The notes beneath the pieces are model-generated. The model worked only from the letters and a program-made list of their open reading frames with translations, did not search any database and was not told the DNA's origin. A program made the translations under genes and the position numbers. DNA of 37,507 bases, from positions 1-37,507 of the forward strand of contig JACCQZ010000095.1 in NCBI GenBank assembly GCA_013813875.1. Reading direction: 5' to 3'. This document shows positions 1 through 9,112 of the stretch, piece by piece; the stretch's first letter is position 1; every line of letters begins with the position of its first letter. Source of the DNA: Gemmatimonadales bacterium (GTDB taxonomy: Bacteria; Gemmatimonadota; Gemmatimonadetes; Gemmatimonadales; GWC2-71-9).

Positions 1-1120
1 CGAACGCCGCGACGATCGAGGTGGGAATCGCGAGTCCGGGAATGATCGTCGCCCGCAGGTTGCGCAGGAAGATGAAGATGATGACGACCACCAGCAGGGC
101 CGCGATGATGAGCGTCTCCTGCGCCTCTTCGATTGACCGCTGCACGAAGATGGACTGGTCGAAGGCCGTGTTAATGGTCACGCCCGGCGGGAGCGACTGC
201 TGAATCCGGGGCAGCTCAGCCCGGATCGCCTCGGACACCGAGAGGATGTTCGATTTGGACTGGCGGATCACGCCGATCGCCACCGAGGGCGTTCCCTTGA
301 AGCGCAGCAGGCTGCGCTCGTCCTCCGGGCCCAGCTCGACGCGACCCAGGTCGCGGAGCTTGACCAGAACTCCGTCGCGATTGCTCACGACCAGATCGGA
401 AAACTCCTCTGGCGTCTTGAGCTCGCCCAGCGAGCGGACGGTGAACTCCCGGCGCTCCGACTCGATCCGGCCCGCCGGCACCTCCACGTTCCGGGTGCGG
501 ATGGCCAGCTGCACGTCCTGCACGGTGAGCCCCCGGGCCGCCAGCTCGCCGGCCGAGAGCCACACCCGCATGGAGAAGCGGCGCTCACCGAAGATCTGGG
601 CCCGGCCGACCCCGGAGAGGGTCTGCAGCCGGCTCTTGACCAGCCGGTCGCCGACGTCGGAGAGCTGGAGGAGGTCGTAGTTCTCACCCGACAACGCGAG
701 CCAGAAGAACGGCTGGGCATCGGCGTCCTCCTTGGCCACGACCGGCTCTTCCACGTCTTCGGGGAGGCGCTCCCGGATTCGGGCGACTTTGTCGCGGGTG
801 TCCTGCGCCGCGGCTTCGATGTCCCGGTCGAGGTTGAATTCCAGGGTGATGTTGCTGAACCCCTCCTGACTCGCGCTGGTCAGGGTGCGCAGCCCCTCCA
901 CCGTGCTCAGCTCTTCTTCCAGGATGTCGGTGACAGCCGACTCGACCACCTGAGGATTGGCCCCCGGCAGCGCGGTGGCGACCGACACGATCGGGGGGTC
1001 CACGTCGGGGAACTCGCGGACCGCCAACTGGGTGTACCCAATGGCGCCGAAGAGCACCAGGGCCAGGCTGACCATGCTGGCCAGCACTGGCCGCCGAATG
1101 GACATATCCGAGAGCATCAT
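1..1120 (-). CDS. RND efflux transporter permease (AcrB/MdtB-like), 5' part; runs off the left edge
   Basis: Reverse strand reads MMLSDMSIRRPVLASMVSLALVLFGAIGYTQLAVREFPDVDPPIVSVATALPGANPQVVESAVTDILEEELSTVEGLRTLTSASQEG...; classic RND N-terminus; ends ...QRSIEEAQETLIIAALLVVVIIFIFLRNLRATIIPGLAIP at the edge. Confidence 0.95.
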   Translation of the reverse strand, partial: MMLSDMSIRRPVLASMVSLALVLFGAIGYTQLAVREFPDVDPPIVSVATALPGANPQVVESAVTDILEEELSTVEGLRTLTSASQEGFSNITLEFNLDRDIEAAAQDTRDKVARIRERLPEDVEEPVVAKEDADAQPFFWLALSGENYDLLQLSDVGDRLVKSRLQTLSGVGRAQIFGERRFSMRVWLSAGELAARGLTVQDVQLAIRTRNVEVPAGRIESERREFTVRSLGELKTPEEFSDLVVSNRDGVLVKLRDLGRVELGPEDERSLLRFKGTPSVAIGVIRQSKSNILSVSEAIRAELPRIQQSLPPGVTINTAFDQSIFVQRSIEEAQETLIIAALLVVVIIFIFLRNLRATIIPGLAIPTSIVAAF

Positions 1121-1254
1121 AGCGTTATCCCTGCGGGTAATGGCGGCGCCTACATCCTGACGATCGTCGCGTTAGCGTGAACACGTTGCCTTACGCAACA
1201 GGCCCGCCGGAGATTCAGCGGCATTACATTGGTACTTCTGCCACCCTCGAAACC

Positions 1255-1620
1255 ATGGCCATCAAACTCACGTCGCGACAACAGGCTCAGTTGGCTTTTC
1301 TGCAGACGCTGCCACCGAAAATGCAGCGGGTGCACAGCGTCATCGAGCAGATGGCCTCCCTGAAGGCGGACGAAGCTATCGTCCGGGGGCTGAGCCGGCT
1401 TCTGGACGAGATCAAGGCCAACTCGGCCTCTCTAAGTCTCAACGGCCTGGCCGAGACGGCCGGCCTGATGGGGACGATGTCCCGGCGTGGTGGAGGACTG
1501 CAGGTGAAGGTGCGGGGTCTGCGAGAGCTGCTGGGGAGCCTCAAGATCAACTACGAGGCCTCACTTCGCTCGGCGACCAAGCCGGAGAGCTCCGAGCAGT
1601 CCTCGGGTGAAGGCAGCTAG
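1255..1620 (+). CDS. hypothetical small helical protein, possibly a degenerate HPt-like fold
   Basis: ORF 1177..1620, probable ATG at 1255 (MAIKLTSRQQAQLAFLQTLPPKMQRVHSVIEQM...); HPt resemblance is weak and the phospho-His is absent. Confidence 0.6.
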   Translation: MAIKLTSRQQAQLAFLQTLPPKMQRVHSVIEQMASLKADEAIVRGLSRLLDEIKANSASLSLNGLAETAGLMGTMSRRGGGLQVKVRGLRELLGSLKINYEASLRSATKPESSEQSSGEGS

Positions 1621-1778
1621 CGGCCTCGTCTGCGCAGGGCATTGTCAATGATCGGCCCTGACATGAGAACGATCATGGCATTCACCAGCACTCCGATCAG
1701 GGCGGACACAAAGGTAAGCGCCCCCAAGATGAGGCTGGCGCCTATGGTAGCTAAGAGGACTCCGAGCCAATAAAGCAT
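1617..1778 (-). CDS. 53-aa small membrane protein
   Basis: MLYWLGVLLATIGASLILGALTFVSALIGVLVNAMIVLMSGPIIDNALRRRGR*; two hydrophobic segments and a positive C-terminus; not in the supplied ORF list (under 60 aa). Confidence 0.5.
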   Translation of the reverse strand: MLYWLGVLLATIGASLILGALTFVSALIGVLVNAMIVLMSGPIIDNALRRRGR

Positions 1779-1903
1779 CGAATTTCTCCGGACGGGATGG
1801 CGGTCGAGGGCAGTAGGTTACCCGCGGGATCCGGTCCCCGCAACCCGTTCCGCCGATGCATGACATGACCGTGACATCAACCACTCACCGAGGTTCTCGA
1901 GCC

Positions 1904-2554
1904 ATGCGCGTAACGCTGTGCCTTCTCGCGGCGCTGGTCGCTCCCCTGTCGGCCCAACAGGGCGACAAAGAACACGCCGATCATGCGGTTACCCAAGGTG
2001 GGTCGTTCCCAGCCGGCTGGACGGTGCGGCCCGACGGAAAAGGAGAGATGAAGAACGTCAAGCTGGTTACGATGGAGCCGGGCATGCACCTGACCCTCGG
2101 CCCCGCCGTCATCCTGTACCGGGCGGACACTCGCGGCACAGAGCCCTTCCATACTCTGGCAACTTTCACCCAGACCAGGAAGTCGGAGCACGCCGAGGGC
2201 TATGGACTCTTCTTCGGAGGCCGGGCGCTGGAGGGTTCAGACCAGAAGTACACTTACTTCCTGGTGCGCCAGGACGGTAGCTATCTGATCAAGCGGCGGG
2301 ACGGGGAAAAGACTTCGGAGATCAGCAAAGGCTGGGTCAAGCACCCGGCGGTGAAAGAACCGGATGCCAAGGGCGTGGCCACCAACCTTCTGGAGATTGA
2401 CAACAAGAGGGATCCGAGCAAGGTGACATTCATGGTCAACGGCCAGAGCGTCCATACGGCCGACGGCAAGACGATGGATCCGGGCGGCAGCGTCGGTATT
2501 CGAGCCAACCACAATGTGGACTTGCACATCCAGGGGTTCGACGTGCATCGTTGA
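1904..2554 (+). CDS. exported protein with LamG/DUF1080-like fold
   Basis: Signal peptide MRVTLCLLAALVAPLSAQQ; later ...YTYFLVRQDGSYLIKRRDG...VTFMVNGQSVHTADGKTMDPGGSVGIRANHNVDLHIQGFDV, a pattern typical of concanavalin-like secreted domains. Confidence 0.75.
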   Translation: MRVTLCLLAALVAPLSAQQGDKEHADHAVTQGGSFPAGWTVRPDGKGEMKNVKLVTMEPGMHLTLGPAVILYRADTRGTEPFHTLATFTQTRKSEHAEGYGLFFGGRALEGSDQKYTYFLVRQDGSYLIKRRDGEKTSEISKGWVKHPAVKEPDAKGVATNLLEIDNKRDPSKVTFMVNGQSVHTADGKTMDPGGSVGIRANHNVDLHIQGFDVHR

Positions 2555-2592
2555 CCGGCTCGCGTGGGGGGCGGCAGGTAGGTCGCCGCCGG

Positions 2593-3234
2593 TCAAAGCT
2601 GCGTCGGCCGCACCAGCTGAAGCAGCTCGCTTCTGTCCCACATGCCCAGTAGCGCCGGGTCCCTGCGGATCCCCGGGTCCACCTCGGGGCCCGGAGGCAG
2701 TGAACCCGCAGCTTCTTCAACAGGTGCTGAGGCGGCCGCCCGACCCTGATGGATCTCGATGAAGGGCCTGGCGGTAACGGGGGTGATGTCGTGCGCCAGG
2801 GCCCGGGCCAGGGCCAAGAGCTCCTGGGGTTCGGCGCCGGCCGAGATCCGAAGGCGGTCCACCTGGCGTGCGAGCATCCTGGCCTGAAGGCTCAACTCAT
2901 GGGGGACGCAGCGCTCCGGCCTGGCATCCACTTCGACCGGCGCGTGCTCGACCGCGGCGGCCGCGGCCGTGAGCGCCAAGTCTTGGGCGGCATCGTTGGC
3001 GGGATCGACGCGGAGCAACGCCACCAGATCGCCAAAGCGCTTGATGAAAGTGGACGTGAGGTCCACGCCGGTCCCTTGGGTGAGAGGGGGTCCCTGGTCA
3101 ATGGTGTACTGCCAGCCTGGACTTTGCAACCCCTTACCCGGGCATCCCTTATCCGCAGGAAAGCGCGAATTTCTGCAGCCGGTAGCCAACGGCCGGCGGC
3201 CTCGATCCTTCCCGACCGGCGACGACGCGACCAA
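2593..3234 (-). CDS. hypothetical protein (alternative GTG start near 3066)
   Basis: Open frame; part after the GTG reads VDLTSTFIKRFGDLVALLRVDPANDAAQDLALTAAAAAVEHAPVEVDARPE..., plausible alpha-helical protein; N-terminal extension doubtful. Confidence 0.55.
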   Translation of the reverse strand: MVASSPVGKDRGRRPLATGCRNSRFPADKGCPGKGLQSPGWQYTIDQGPPLTQGTGVDLTSTFIKRFGDLVALLRVDPANDAAQDLALTAAAAAVEHAPVEVDARPERCVPHELSLQARMLARQVDRLRISAGAEPQELLALARALAHDITPVTARPFIEIHQGRAAASAPVEEAAGSLPPGPEVDPGIRRDPALLGMWDRSELLQLVRPTQL

Positions 3235-3302
3235 GCTGACCTCACCCTCGGGCCACAGCGATCTGAAGCTGTGGGGCGGAGTCTCGATCGGGTGGGCGCG
3301 CG

Positions 3303-3323
3303 CCCTGGGCCAGGGGCCCAGGG
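3303..3323 (-). terminator. strong GC hairpin downstream of the ArsR/SRPBCC pair, terminator-like
   Basis: ccctgggcc-agg-ggcccaggg, perfect 9-bp stem; no T tract. Confidence 0.35.
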
Positions 3324-3362
3324 AGGGGGCGGAGTAGTTTTGACTTAGCGCTGACCGGTGAG

Positions 3363-3821
3363 TCAGGTGCGAGCGCCGCCCTCGGCGTTCCTGCGCACGC
3401 CCTCGAGCAGATCGGCCCAGCCCTCAAACATTCCCGTGCGGTCCTCCTCCGGAACTAGTCCCACCGCGCTGTGCTTGAAGGTGATCAGGGTTCCTCCGTC
3501 CACCGGGCTCAGCCGGTACTGGATATTGGAGACCGCGGCATAGGACATGAACAGTGGGCCGGTGAACTCCAGCAAAGTGGGCCGCTTGATAGCCTGAACG
3601 TGCCCCCACAGATGTCCATTGTCATCGCCCAGATCGCGGTACCAGCGACCGCCGGGGCGCGCCTCGATCTTCATCCGCAACGGCTTGCCGTCTTCGCCCG
3701 CAAAGCGGGGTCCCATCTCATCCAGAATGGCCGCGAAAGTCGCTTCCAGCGAAGCATTGACCCGCACTTCCTGGCTGATGCTGAGAGTAAGCTCGTGGGC
3801 GGTTGATGCAGGTGTGCTCAT
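3363..3821 (-). CDS. SRPBCC/AHSA1-type protein
   Basis: MSTPASTAHELTLSISQEVRVNASLEATFAAILDEMGPRFAGEDGKPLRMKIEARPGGRWYRDLGDDNGHLWGHVQAIKRPTLLEFTGPLF...; overlaps the upstream ArsR gene by 4 bp. Confidence 0.85.
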   Translation of the reverse strand: MSTPASTAHELTLSISQEVRVNASLEATFAAILDEMGPRFAGEDGKPLRMKIEARPGGRWYRDLGDDNGHLWGHVQAIKRPTLLEFTGPLFMSYAAVSNIQYRLSPVDGGTLITFKHSAVGLVPEEDRTGMFEGWADLLEGVRRNAEGGART

Positions 3822-4162
3822 GGGTTACCTCTTGATTCTCTAGGGTTCGATTCTGCGCGCTGCTTGATCCGGCTGAGCTGCTGACTCCAGAAGCGCTCGA
3901 AGGTGCCGGCCCACTCGTACAGAGGCTTGATGGCCCCTGCATTGGTGCGATAGAGTATCCGCCGGCCCTGGCGCCGCGCCCGCACCAGGCCCACCTGGCG
4001 CAGCACTCGCAGGTGCTTCGAGACCGAAGGCTGAGACAATCCCAGCGCCTGTACCAGGTCTCCGACCGGGCGCTCGTCCACTGCCAAGAGATCGAGCATG
4101 GCCCGACGTTGCGGTTCGGCGACGGCGTTGAACACGTCTGAGCTGGTAGCGGCTCGCGGCAC
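3818..4162 (-). CDS. ArsR-family winged-helix transcriptional regulator
   Basis: EPQRRAMLDLLAVDERPVGDLVQALGLSQPSVSKHLRVLRQVGLVRARRQGRRILYRTN. Confidence 0.92.
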   Translation of the reverse strand: MPRAATSSDVFNAVAEPQRRAMLDLLAVDERPVGDLVQALGLSQPSVSKHLRVLRQVGLVRARRQGRRILYRTNAGAIKPLYEWAGTFERFWSQQLSRIKQRAESNPRESRGNP

Positions 4163-4210
4163 CTGGACAACATATACCGATATCGGAATGTGTCAACCGG
4201 CGCGCTCCTC

Positions 4211-4588
4211 CTACTTCGCTGGAACGAACGTGAGCTCGACCGAGTCGCGGAGACTGTACATCCGGATGTTGAACTGGTCCCGGCTCAATCCCAGCACCTT
4301 GGCCCTATACGCTACGCCCTCCTCGACGACGGTCAGGGTGTCGCGGCCGTAGCTCCACCGGCCGAGTGCCGGCGTGCCGTGAAACGAGGCCACGAGGAGC
4401 GTACTGTCCGAGAGAAATACGTAGAGGTCACCCGTCGAGCCGCTGGACGACCGGCTTACCTTCCACACCCGGTTGGCAAAGGCGACGGCCGGGTCCGCTG
4501 GCGGGCGCGAGCAGCCCGGCAGGTAGATGGTGGGGATCAGCATCATGGCGATCGCGTGCCGTAAGCATAGCCTGCGTCTCATCCGCAA
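4211..4588 (-). CDS. small lipoprotein
   Basis: Hydrophobic N-terminus then lipobox-like LPGC; SRPPADPAVAFANRVWKVSRSSSGSTGDLYVFLSDSTLLVASFHGTPALGRWSYGRDTLTV... Confidence 0.65.
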   Translation of the reverse strand: MRMRRRLCLRHAIAMMLIPTIYLPGCSRPPADPAVAFANRVWKVSRSSSGSTGDLYVFLSDSTLLVASFHGTPALGRWSYGRDTLTVVEEGVAYRAKVLGLSRDQFNIRMYSLRDSVELTFVPAK

Positions 4589-4653
4589 CCCTCCTCAAGT
4601 ATCGTTGGCGGCCTACCAGTGTTCCCCGCGCGGGCGAAAGCCCCATCATGCAC

Positions 4654-5914
4654 TCACCCCCACCAATCACGCGCGCGGTAGTAGGCGCCGACCAGCGGAA
4701 GAAACCAGGGGGTGCCGCGGTATAGGGGAAAGGCTTCGAGCCGGCCGCCGAGATCGGGAACCGGTGTGCGTCCCGCCAACGCATCTCCCATCCGCTCGCC
4801 CAGCCACGAGGAAAGCGCCACTCCATGGCCGCAATAGCCGAGCGCGTAGTGGATTCCGTCCACCTGCCCCACGTGAGGCAGGTGATCCATCGTGAACGCG
4901 ACCTTTCCGGCCCAGGCGAACTCGACCGGCACGCCCGGCGAGCTCGGGAAAAACTCTGCACATGCCCGCGGTAAGGATCTCCGCGCTCCGCCTGGTGCTG
5001 GTGGGTGTGAAAGAAGCTCGGCCGCCAAACATCATGCGCCGGTCCGGCGACAACCGGAAATAGGAGAGCAGGTGCCTGGTGTCGCTGGCCACTCGCCCTC
5101 GCGGCAGGAGACGTTCGCTCAACGAGGGATCGAGAGGCGCGGTGGCGATCAGATAGCTTCCTATCGGCACCACGCCGCGCTGAAGCCGCCCGAACGCGGG
5201 GCCGGTATACCCGTTGGTGGCGACCAGCACCTCGGTAGCGCTGAGGGGGCCGCGCGCAGTGGTGAGATCGAACCGGCCGGCCTCCCGCCGTATCCCGTGC
5301 ACCTCAGCCCCTTCCAGCAGCTGAGCTCCGGCACCTTCGGCCGCGGCGGCAAGGCCGAGGCAGTAGCGCCCGGGATGAAGAGCTCCGCTGCCCGGGTCCA
5401 GCAGCGCGCCATGGTAGCGGGACGATCCGATCTCACCGGCGAGCTCGCCGGGTCGGAGCAGTGCGGTATGGTACGAAAGCTGGTCGCGCAGAAAGCGATG
5501 ACTTTGTTCGAGCCGGCGGAAGTGGGAGGGCTTGGCGGCGAGAGTAAGGGCACCGCAGCGGGAGTAGTCGCAATCAATTGGCTCGGCCGCTACCAGATTC
5601 TCGAGCTGCTCCACCGCTTGGAGTGAGATTTGGAAGAGGCGCCGAGCGACAGCCAACCCATACCGCCGCGCCAGTGATTCCACATCCGCTTGGTACCCTG
5701 GGAGAACGAAGCCGGCGTTTCGGCCGCTGGCTCCCCAGCCAATCGTGTGCCGCTCCAGCACCACGACGTCGGCCCCGTGCCGGGCAAGCACGCGGGCGGC
5801 GGCAAGGCCGGTGTAGCCTCCGCCAACTATCGCTACGTCCACCCGTTCCGACAGTGAGCCGGCCGCCGGCCGCAGCGGCTGGGCGTTCGGGGTCCAGAGG
5901 CAGCGCTCGATCAC
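4654..5914 (-). pseudogene. FAD-dependent amino acid/polyamine oxidase (DAO family, PuuB-like) with an apparent single-base frameshift
   Basis: N-terminal frame (ORF 4667..6025) has VDVAIVGGGYTGLAAARVLARHGADVVVLERHTIGWGASGRNAG...MCRVFPELAG; C-terminal family motifs VPVEFAWAGKVAFTMDHLPHVGQVDGIHYALGYCGHGVALSSWLGERMGDALAG lie in the adjacent frame (ORF 4654..5028); shift at about 4925-4945. Confidence 0.85.
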
Positions 5915-5936
5915 TGTGCCTCTGTGGTAAAGCTGT

Positions 5937-7289
5937 TCATTCGCGCTGAGCAACTTCTTCCAGCGCCTCACCCACCGCATCGAGCCCCTCGTCAATGAGG
6001 GCGTCGGGCGCGGTGAGAGGCGCAAGTATGCGGACCGTGTTGCCGCAGGTGCCGGCTGAGAGCAGGAGCACGCCGCGCTCGAGCGCCGCGGCCAGGAGGC
6101 GGCTGGTCAGCGCCTTGTCGGGCGAACGGGTCTCGCGGTCGGTGACGAGCTCCATGCCGACCATCGCGCCGAGTCCCCGGACATCGCCGATGCACGGATG
6201 TCGCTCCGCCCACGCGCGGAAGCGCGCCGTGATCCGATCGCCGGTGCGCTGGGCGCGCTGGGGGATACGCTCGGCCTCCATGGCATCGAGCACCGCGAGC
6301 GCGGCCGCGCAGGCAAGTGGGTTACCGCCGTACGTCCCACCGAGACCGCCCACCTGGGGAGCGTCGAGCACGTCGGCTCTGCCGGTCACCGCCGCAAGCG
6401 GCAGACCGCCCGCGAGGGACTTGGCCGTGGTGATGAGATCGGGCACCAGCCCGTAATGTTCGCACGCGAAGAGCTTCCCGGTCCGACCGAACCCGGTCTG
6501 GATCTCGTCGGCGATGAACAGGATACCGTGCTCCCGGGCGAACGCCGCCAACGCGCGCACGTAGTCCAGCGGCGCGGGCACGAATCCCCCCTCACCCAGC
6601 TCGAGCTCCATGATGATCGCCGCCACCGACCCCGGGTCCACCGTAGCCGCGAATATGCGCTCCAGGCGTTCGCGGCTCGCCATGCAGCACTGGCTCCGAC
6701 TCCGATCGCTCGGGCCCTCGGCGCAGCGGTAACAATAGGGAAACGGAATCCGATACACCTCCGGCGCGAAGGGGCCGAACCCCTTCTTGTAGGGCATCAC
6801 CTTGGAGGTGAGCGCCAGGGCGAGATTGGTCCGCCCGTGGAAGCCGTGTTCGAAGCAGACTACCGCCTGCCGGCCGGTAAAGAACCGGGCCGCTTTGACC
6901 GCGTTCTCCACCGCCTCGGCGCCGCTGTTCACCAGGAGCGTGCGCTTCTCGTGGCTGCCCGGTGTGAGCCGGTTGAGCCGTTCGGCGAGCTCGACGTAGG
7001 GCTCGTAGGTGGAAACCGGGAAACAGAGGTGGGTATAGCGGTCGAGTTGAGCCCGTACCGCGGCGACCACTGCCGGATGGCGGTGCCCGGTATTCACCAC
7101 TCCTATCCCGCCGGCGAAGTCAATCAGCCGGTTGCCGTCGGCATCGGTAAGAACAGCCCCCTCGGCATGGACCACGGCGATGGGGCTGACCGCAGGCACG
7201 CCCCGGGGGACCGCCCGTGCCCGGCGGGCCAGCAGGGCTCGGCTGTGGGGGCCGGGGATCTCGGTCCGGAGCTGAATGACGCCGGCCAT
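5937..7289 (-). CDS. gabT: 4-aminobutyrate-type class-III aminotransferase
   Basis: MAGVIQLRTEIPGPHSRALLARRARAVPRGVPAVSPIAVVHAEGAVLTDADGNRLIDFAGGIGVVNTGHRHPAV...; FIADEIQTGFGRTGKLFA; TTAKSLAGGLPLAAVTGRA. Confidence 0.9.
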   Translation of the reverse strand: MAGVIQLRTEIPGPHSRALLARRARAVPRGVPAVSPIAVVHAEGAVLTDADGNRLIDFAGGIGVVNTGHRHPAVVAAVRAQLDRYTHLCFPVSTYEPYVELAERLNRLTPGSHEKRTLLVNSGAEAVENAVKAARFFTGRQAVVCFEHGFHGRTNLALALTSKVMPYKKGFGPFAPEVYRIPFPYCYRCAEGPSDRSRSQCCMASRERLERIFAATVDPGSVAAIIMELELGEGGFVPAPLDYVRALAAFAREHGILFIADEIQTGFGRTGKLFACEHYGLVPDLITTAKSLAGGLPLAAVTGRADVLDAPQVGGLGGTYGGNPLACAAALAVLDAMEAERIPQRAQRTGDRITARFRAWAERHPCIGDVRGLGAMVGMELVTDRETRSPDKALTSRLLAAALERGVLLLSAGTCGNTVRILAPLTAPDALIDEGLDAVGEALEEVAQRE

Positions 7290-7521
7290 GGGGGCCTCGG
7301 GAGGCAATCTGGAGTTGAGTGTGTCTGCCGGAAGTATGGTGTAACCGGTCCGGCCCGCTACCCCCGATCGGGGCATCGAGACCCGGATCGCGAGTCAAAC
7401 CGATAGTGCGCATGGAGTTGACTACTTGCAGCCCTCCGGGAGTGAATTGGGTCACACGGGCGATGCCCACCGGGGGGCTGGACAGAGGGTGGGGGCTCGG
7501 GGCTAGAATGGCTATGCGTCG

Positions 7522-7567
7522 CCTCCCCAGGGGAGGGTCGCGTTTGCATCCTCCGACCAAGCGGAGG
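7522..7567. promoter_or_regulatory. pair of hairpins in the divergent intergenic region, each ending GGAGGGTC
   Basis: cctcccc-a-ggggagg at 7522-7536 and cctccg-accaag-cggagg at 7550-7567; both continue as ggagggtc. Confidence 0.35.
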
Positions 7568-7699
7568 GTCCACTCTCGCAGCTGACTTTCTCCTTGAGTT
7601 GCGAGCCCCCATCAGCGGCGGGGGCGAGGCGGCAGGCCCGGGAAGAACGAGCTTCGACCGCCAGACCGAGTGCCGCGCAAACAATGAAAAGAGGAGTTT

Positions 7700-8938
7700 G
7701 TGAAAGTCCTGATGTTGGGCGCCGGCGCGGTGGGGACCGTGTCCGCCTTGAAATTCGTGCAGGAGGCGATGCTCGAGCAGCTCGTCATCGCCGACGCGGT
7801 TTCCGCCCGCGCCTCCCTCCTTGCGGACCGGCTCCAGGATCCCCGGGTTTCGGCCATGTGGCTCAATGCCGGCGACCGGGCAGCAGTGACCCGCACCATC
7901 CGCGAGACCGGCAGTACCATTCTGCTGAACGCGGCCTTGCCCGCCACCAATATCGAAGTGATGCGCGCCTGCCTGGAGGCCGGCTGCGATTATATCGACC
8001 TGGCCAGCGGTGGCACCGACGCCGACGGCATCCCCAAACTCGACGACCAGTTCGCGCTCGACGCCGAGTTCAAGGCGGCCGGCCGCCTTGCGCTGCTGGG
8101 GATGGGCGCCGACCCCGGCACCACCAATGTCTATGCCGCGTATGCCGCCAAGCATCTGCTCGACGAAGTGACCGAGCTGCGGGTTCGAGACGGCGACAAT
8201 TCCATCTGTCAGGGGCACGATGGATTCGTGGCGGCCTTCAGCCCCTGGGTCTTCATTGACGAGTGTCTCTGCAAAGCCGTCTCCTGGCGCGACGGCCGCT
8301 ATCACCTGGAGCAGCCCCTCACCGGGTTCGAGCCGTTCGACTTTCCTGAGCTCGGCGTGCTCAACTGTTACTACGTTGATCACGAGGAGTCGCAGACCCT
8401 GCCCCGATTCTTTCCCCTGGTCCACACCGTGGATTTCAAGCTGTGCATGGACGATGTGACGGTCGAGACGCTTCGGGTAATGAAGCGCCTCGGGCTCTCG
8501 AACAAGAATCGGGTAAGGGTCGGAGATGCTTCGATCGCGCCCCGGGATCTCGTGGTCTCGCTGCTGCCGCAGCCCAAGGATCTGGCCGGGTTGATGCGGG
8601 GCAAGACCTGCGTCGGTGTTCTCGCCAAGGGGCGCAAGCACGGCGAGCCCAAGGCATACTATATCTACAACGTCTCGGACCACGAGGCCGCCTATACCGA
8701 GTTGGGCGTTCAGGCGACGGCGTATCAGACCGGGATCCCACCGGTCATCGCCGCACGGCTGATTCGCGACGGAATCTGGCGCGGCAGCGGTGTCATGTCG
8801 CCCGAGCAATTCGACCCGGACCCGTTTCTGGAGCGCCTGGCACGCGAGGGCATGCCCTGGCGCCTGCGCGACGACTCGGCGCGCGCCGGGATCCCGAAGG
8901 TGAGAGCGCTGATCTCACTGGAAACGGTGGCGGCGTAG
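7700..8938 (+). CDS. saccharopine dehydrogenase family protein
   Basis: GTG start after gaggag; MKVLMLGAGAVGTVSALKFVQEAMLEQLVIADAVSARASLLADRL...LNAALPATNIEVMRACLEAGCDYIDLASGG...LLGMGADPGTTNVYAAYAA. Confidence 0.88.
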   Translation: MKVLMLGAGAVGTVSALKFVQEAMLEQLVIADAVSARASLLADRLQDPRVSAMWLNAGDRAAVTRTIRETGSTILLNAALPATNIEVMRACLEAGCDYIDLASGGTDADGIPKLDDQFALDAEFKAAGRLALLGMGADPGTTNVYAAYAAKHLLDEVTELRVRDGDNSICQGHDGFVAAFSPWVFIDECLCKAVSWRDGRYHLEQPLTGFEPFDFPELGVLNCYYVDHEESQTLPRFFPLVHTVDFKLCMDDVTVETLRVMKRLGLSNKNRVRVGDASIAPRDLVVSLLPQPKDLAGLMRGKTCVGVLAKGRKHGEPKAYYIYNVSDHEAAYTELGVQATAYQTGIPPVIAARLIRDGIWRGSGVMSPEQFDPDPFLERLAREGMPWRLRDDSARAGIPKVRALISLETVAA

Positions 8939-8965
8939 CAAGAAGGCTCGGTGTTTTAAGCTTTC

Positions 8966-9053
8966 ACCACAGAGGCACAGAGGGCACGGAGAAGAGAACT
9001 TTGTGGGTGTGCTGTTGACCACCAGTTCTCCGTGCCCTCTGTGCCTCTGTGGT
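8966..9053. repeat. palindromic intergenic repeat (CCACAGAGGCACAGAGGGCACGGAGAA type), 28-nt perfect arms
   Basis: Left arm 8966-8993 and right arm 9026-9053 are exact reverse complements; lies between two same-strand genes. Confidence 0.9.
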
Positions 9054-9112
9054 AAGTTTGAACCGAGAGCCCAGGCCCACAGCGTGAGGTCTGCCTAGAG
9101 GATTGGAGGAGC

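Noticed and set aside
7358-8809. 483-aa - strand ORF opposite the saccharopine-dehydrogenase-like gene
   Set aside because: Shadow frame; the + strand product has a clear Rossmann start and family motifs
8443-9018. ORF ending HHRGTEGTEKRTLW
   Set aside because: Translation of the intergenic CACAGAGGCACAG repeat plus an out-of-frame reading of the upstream gene
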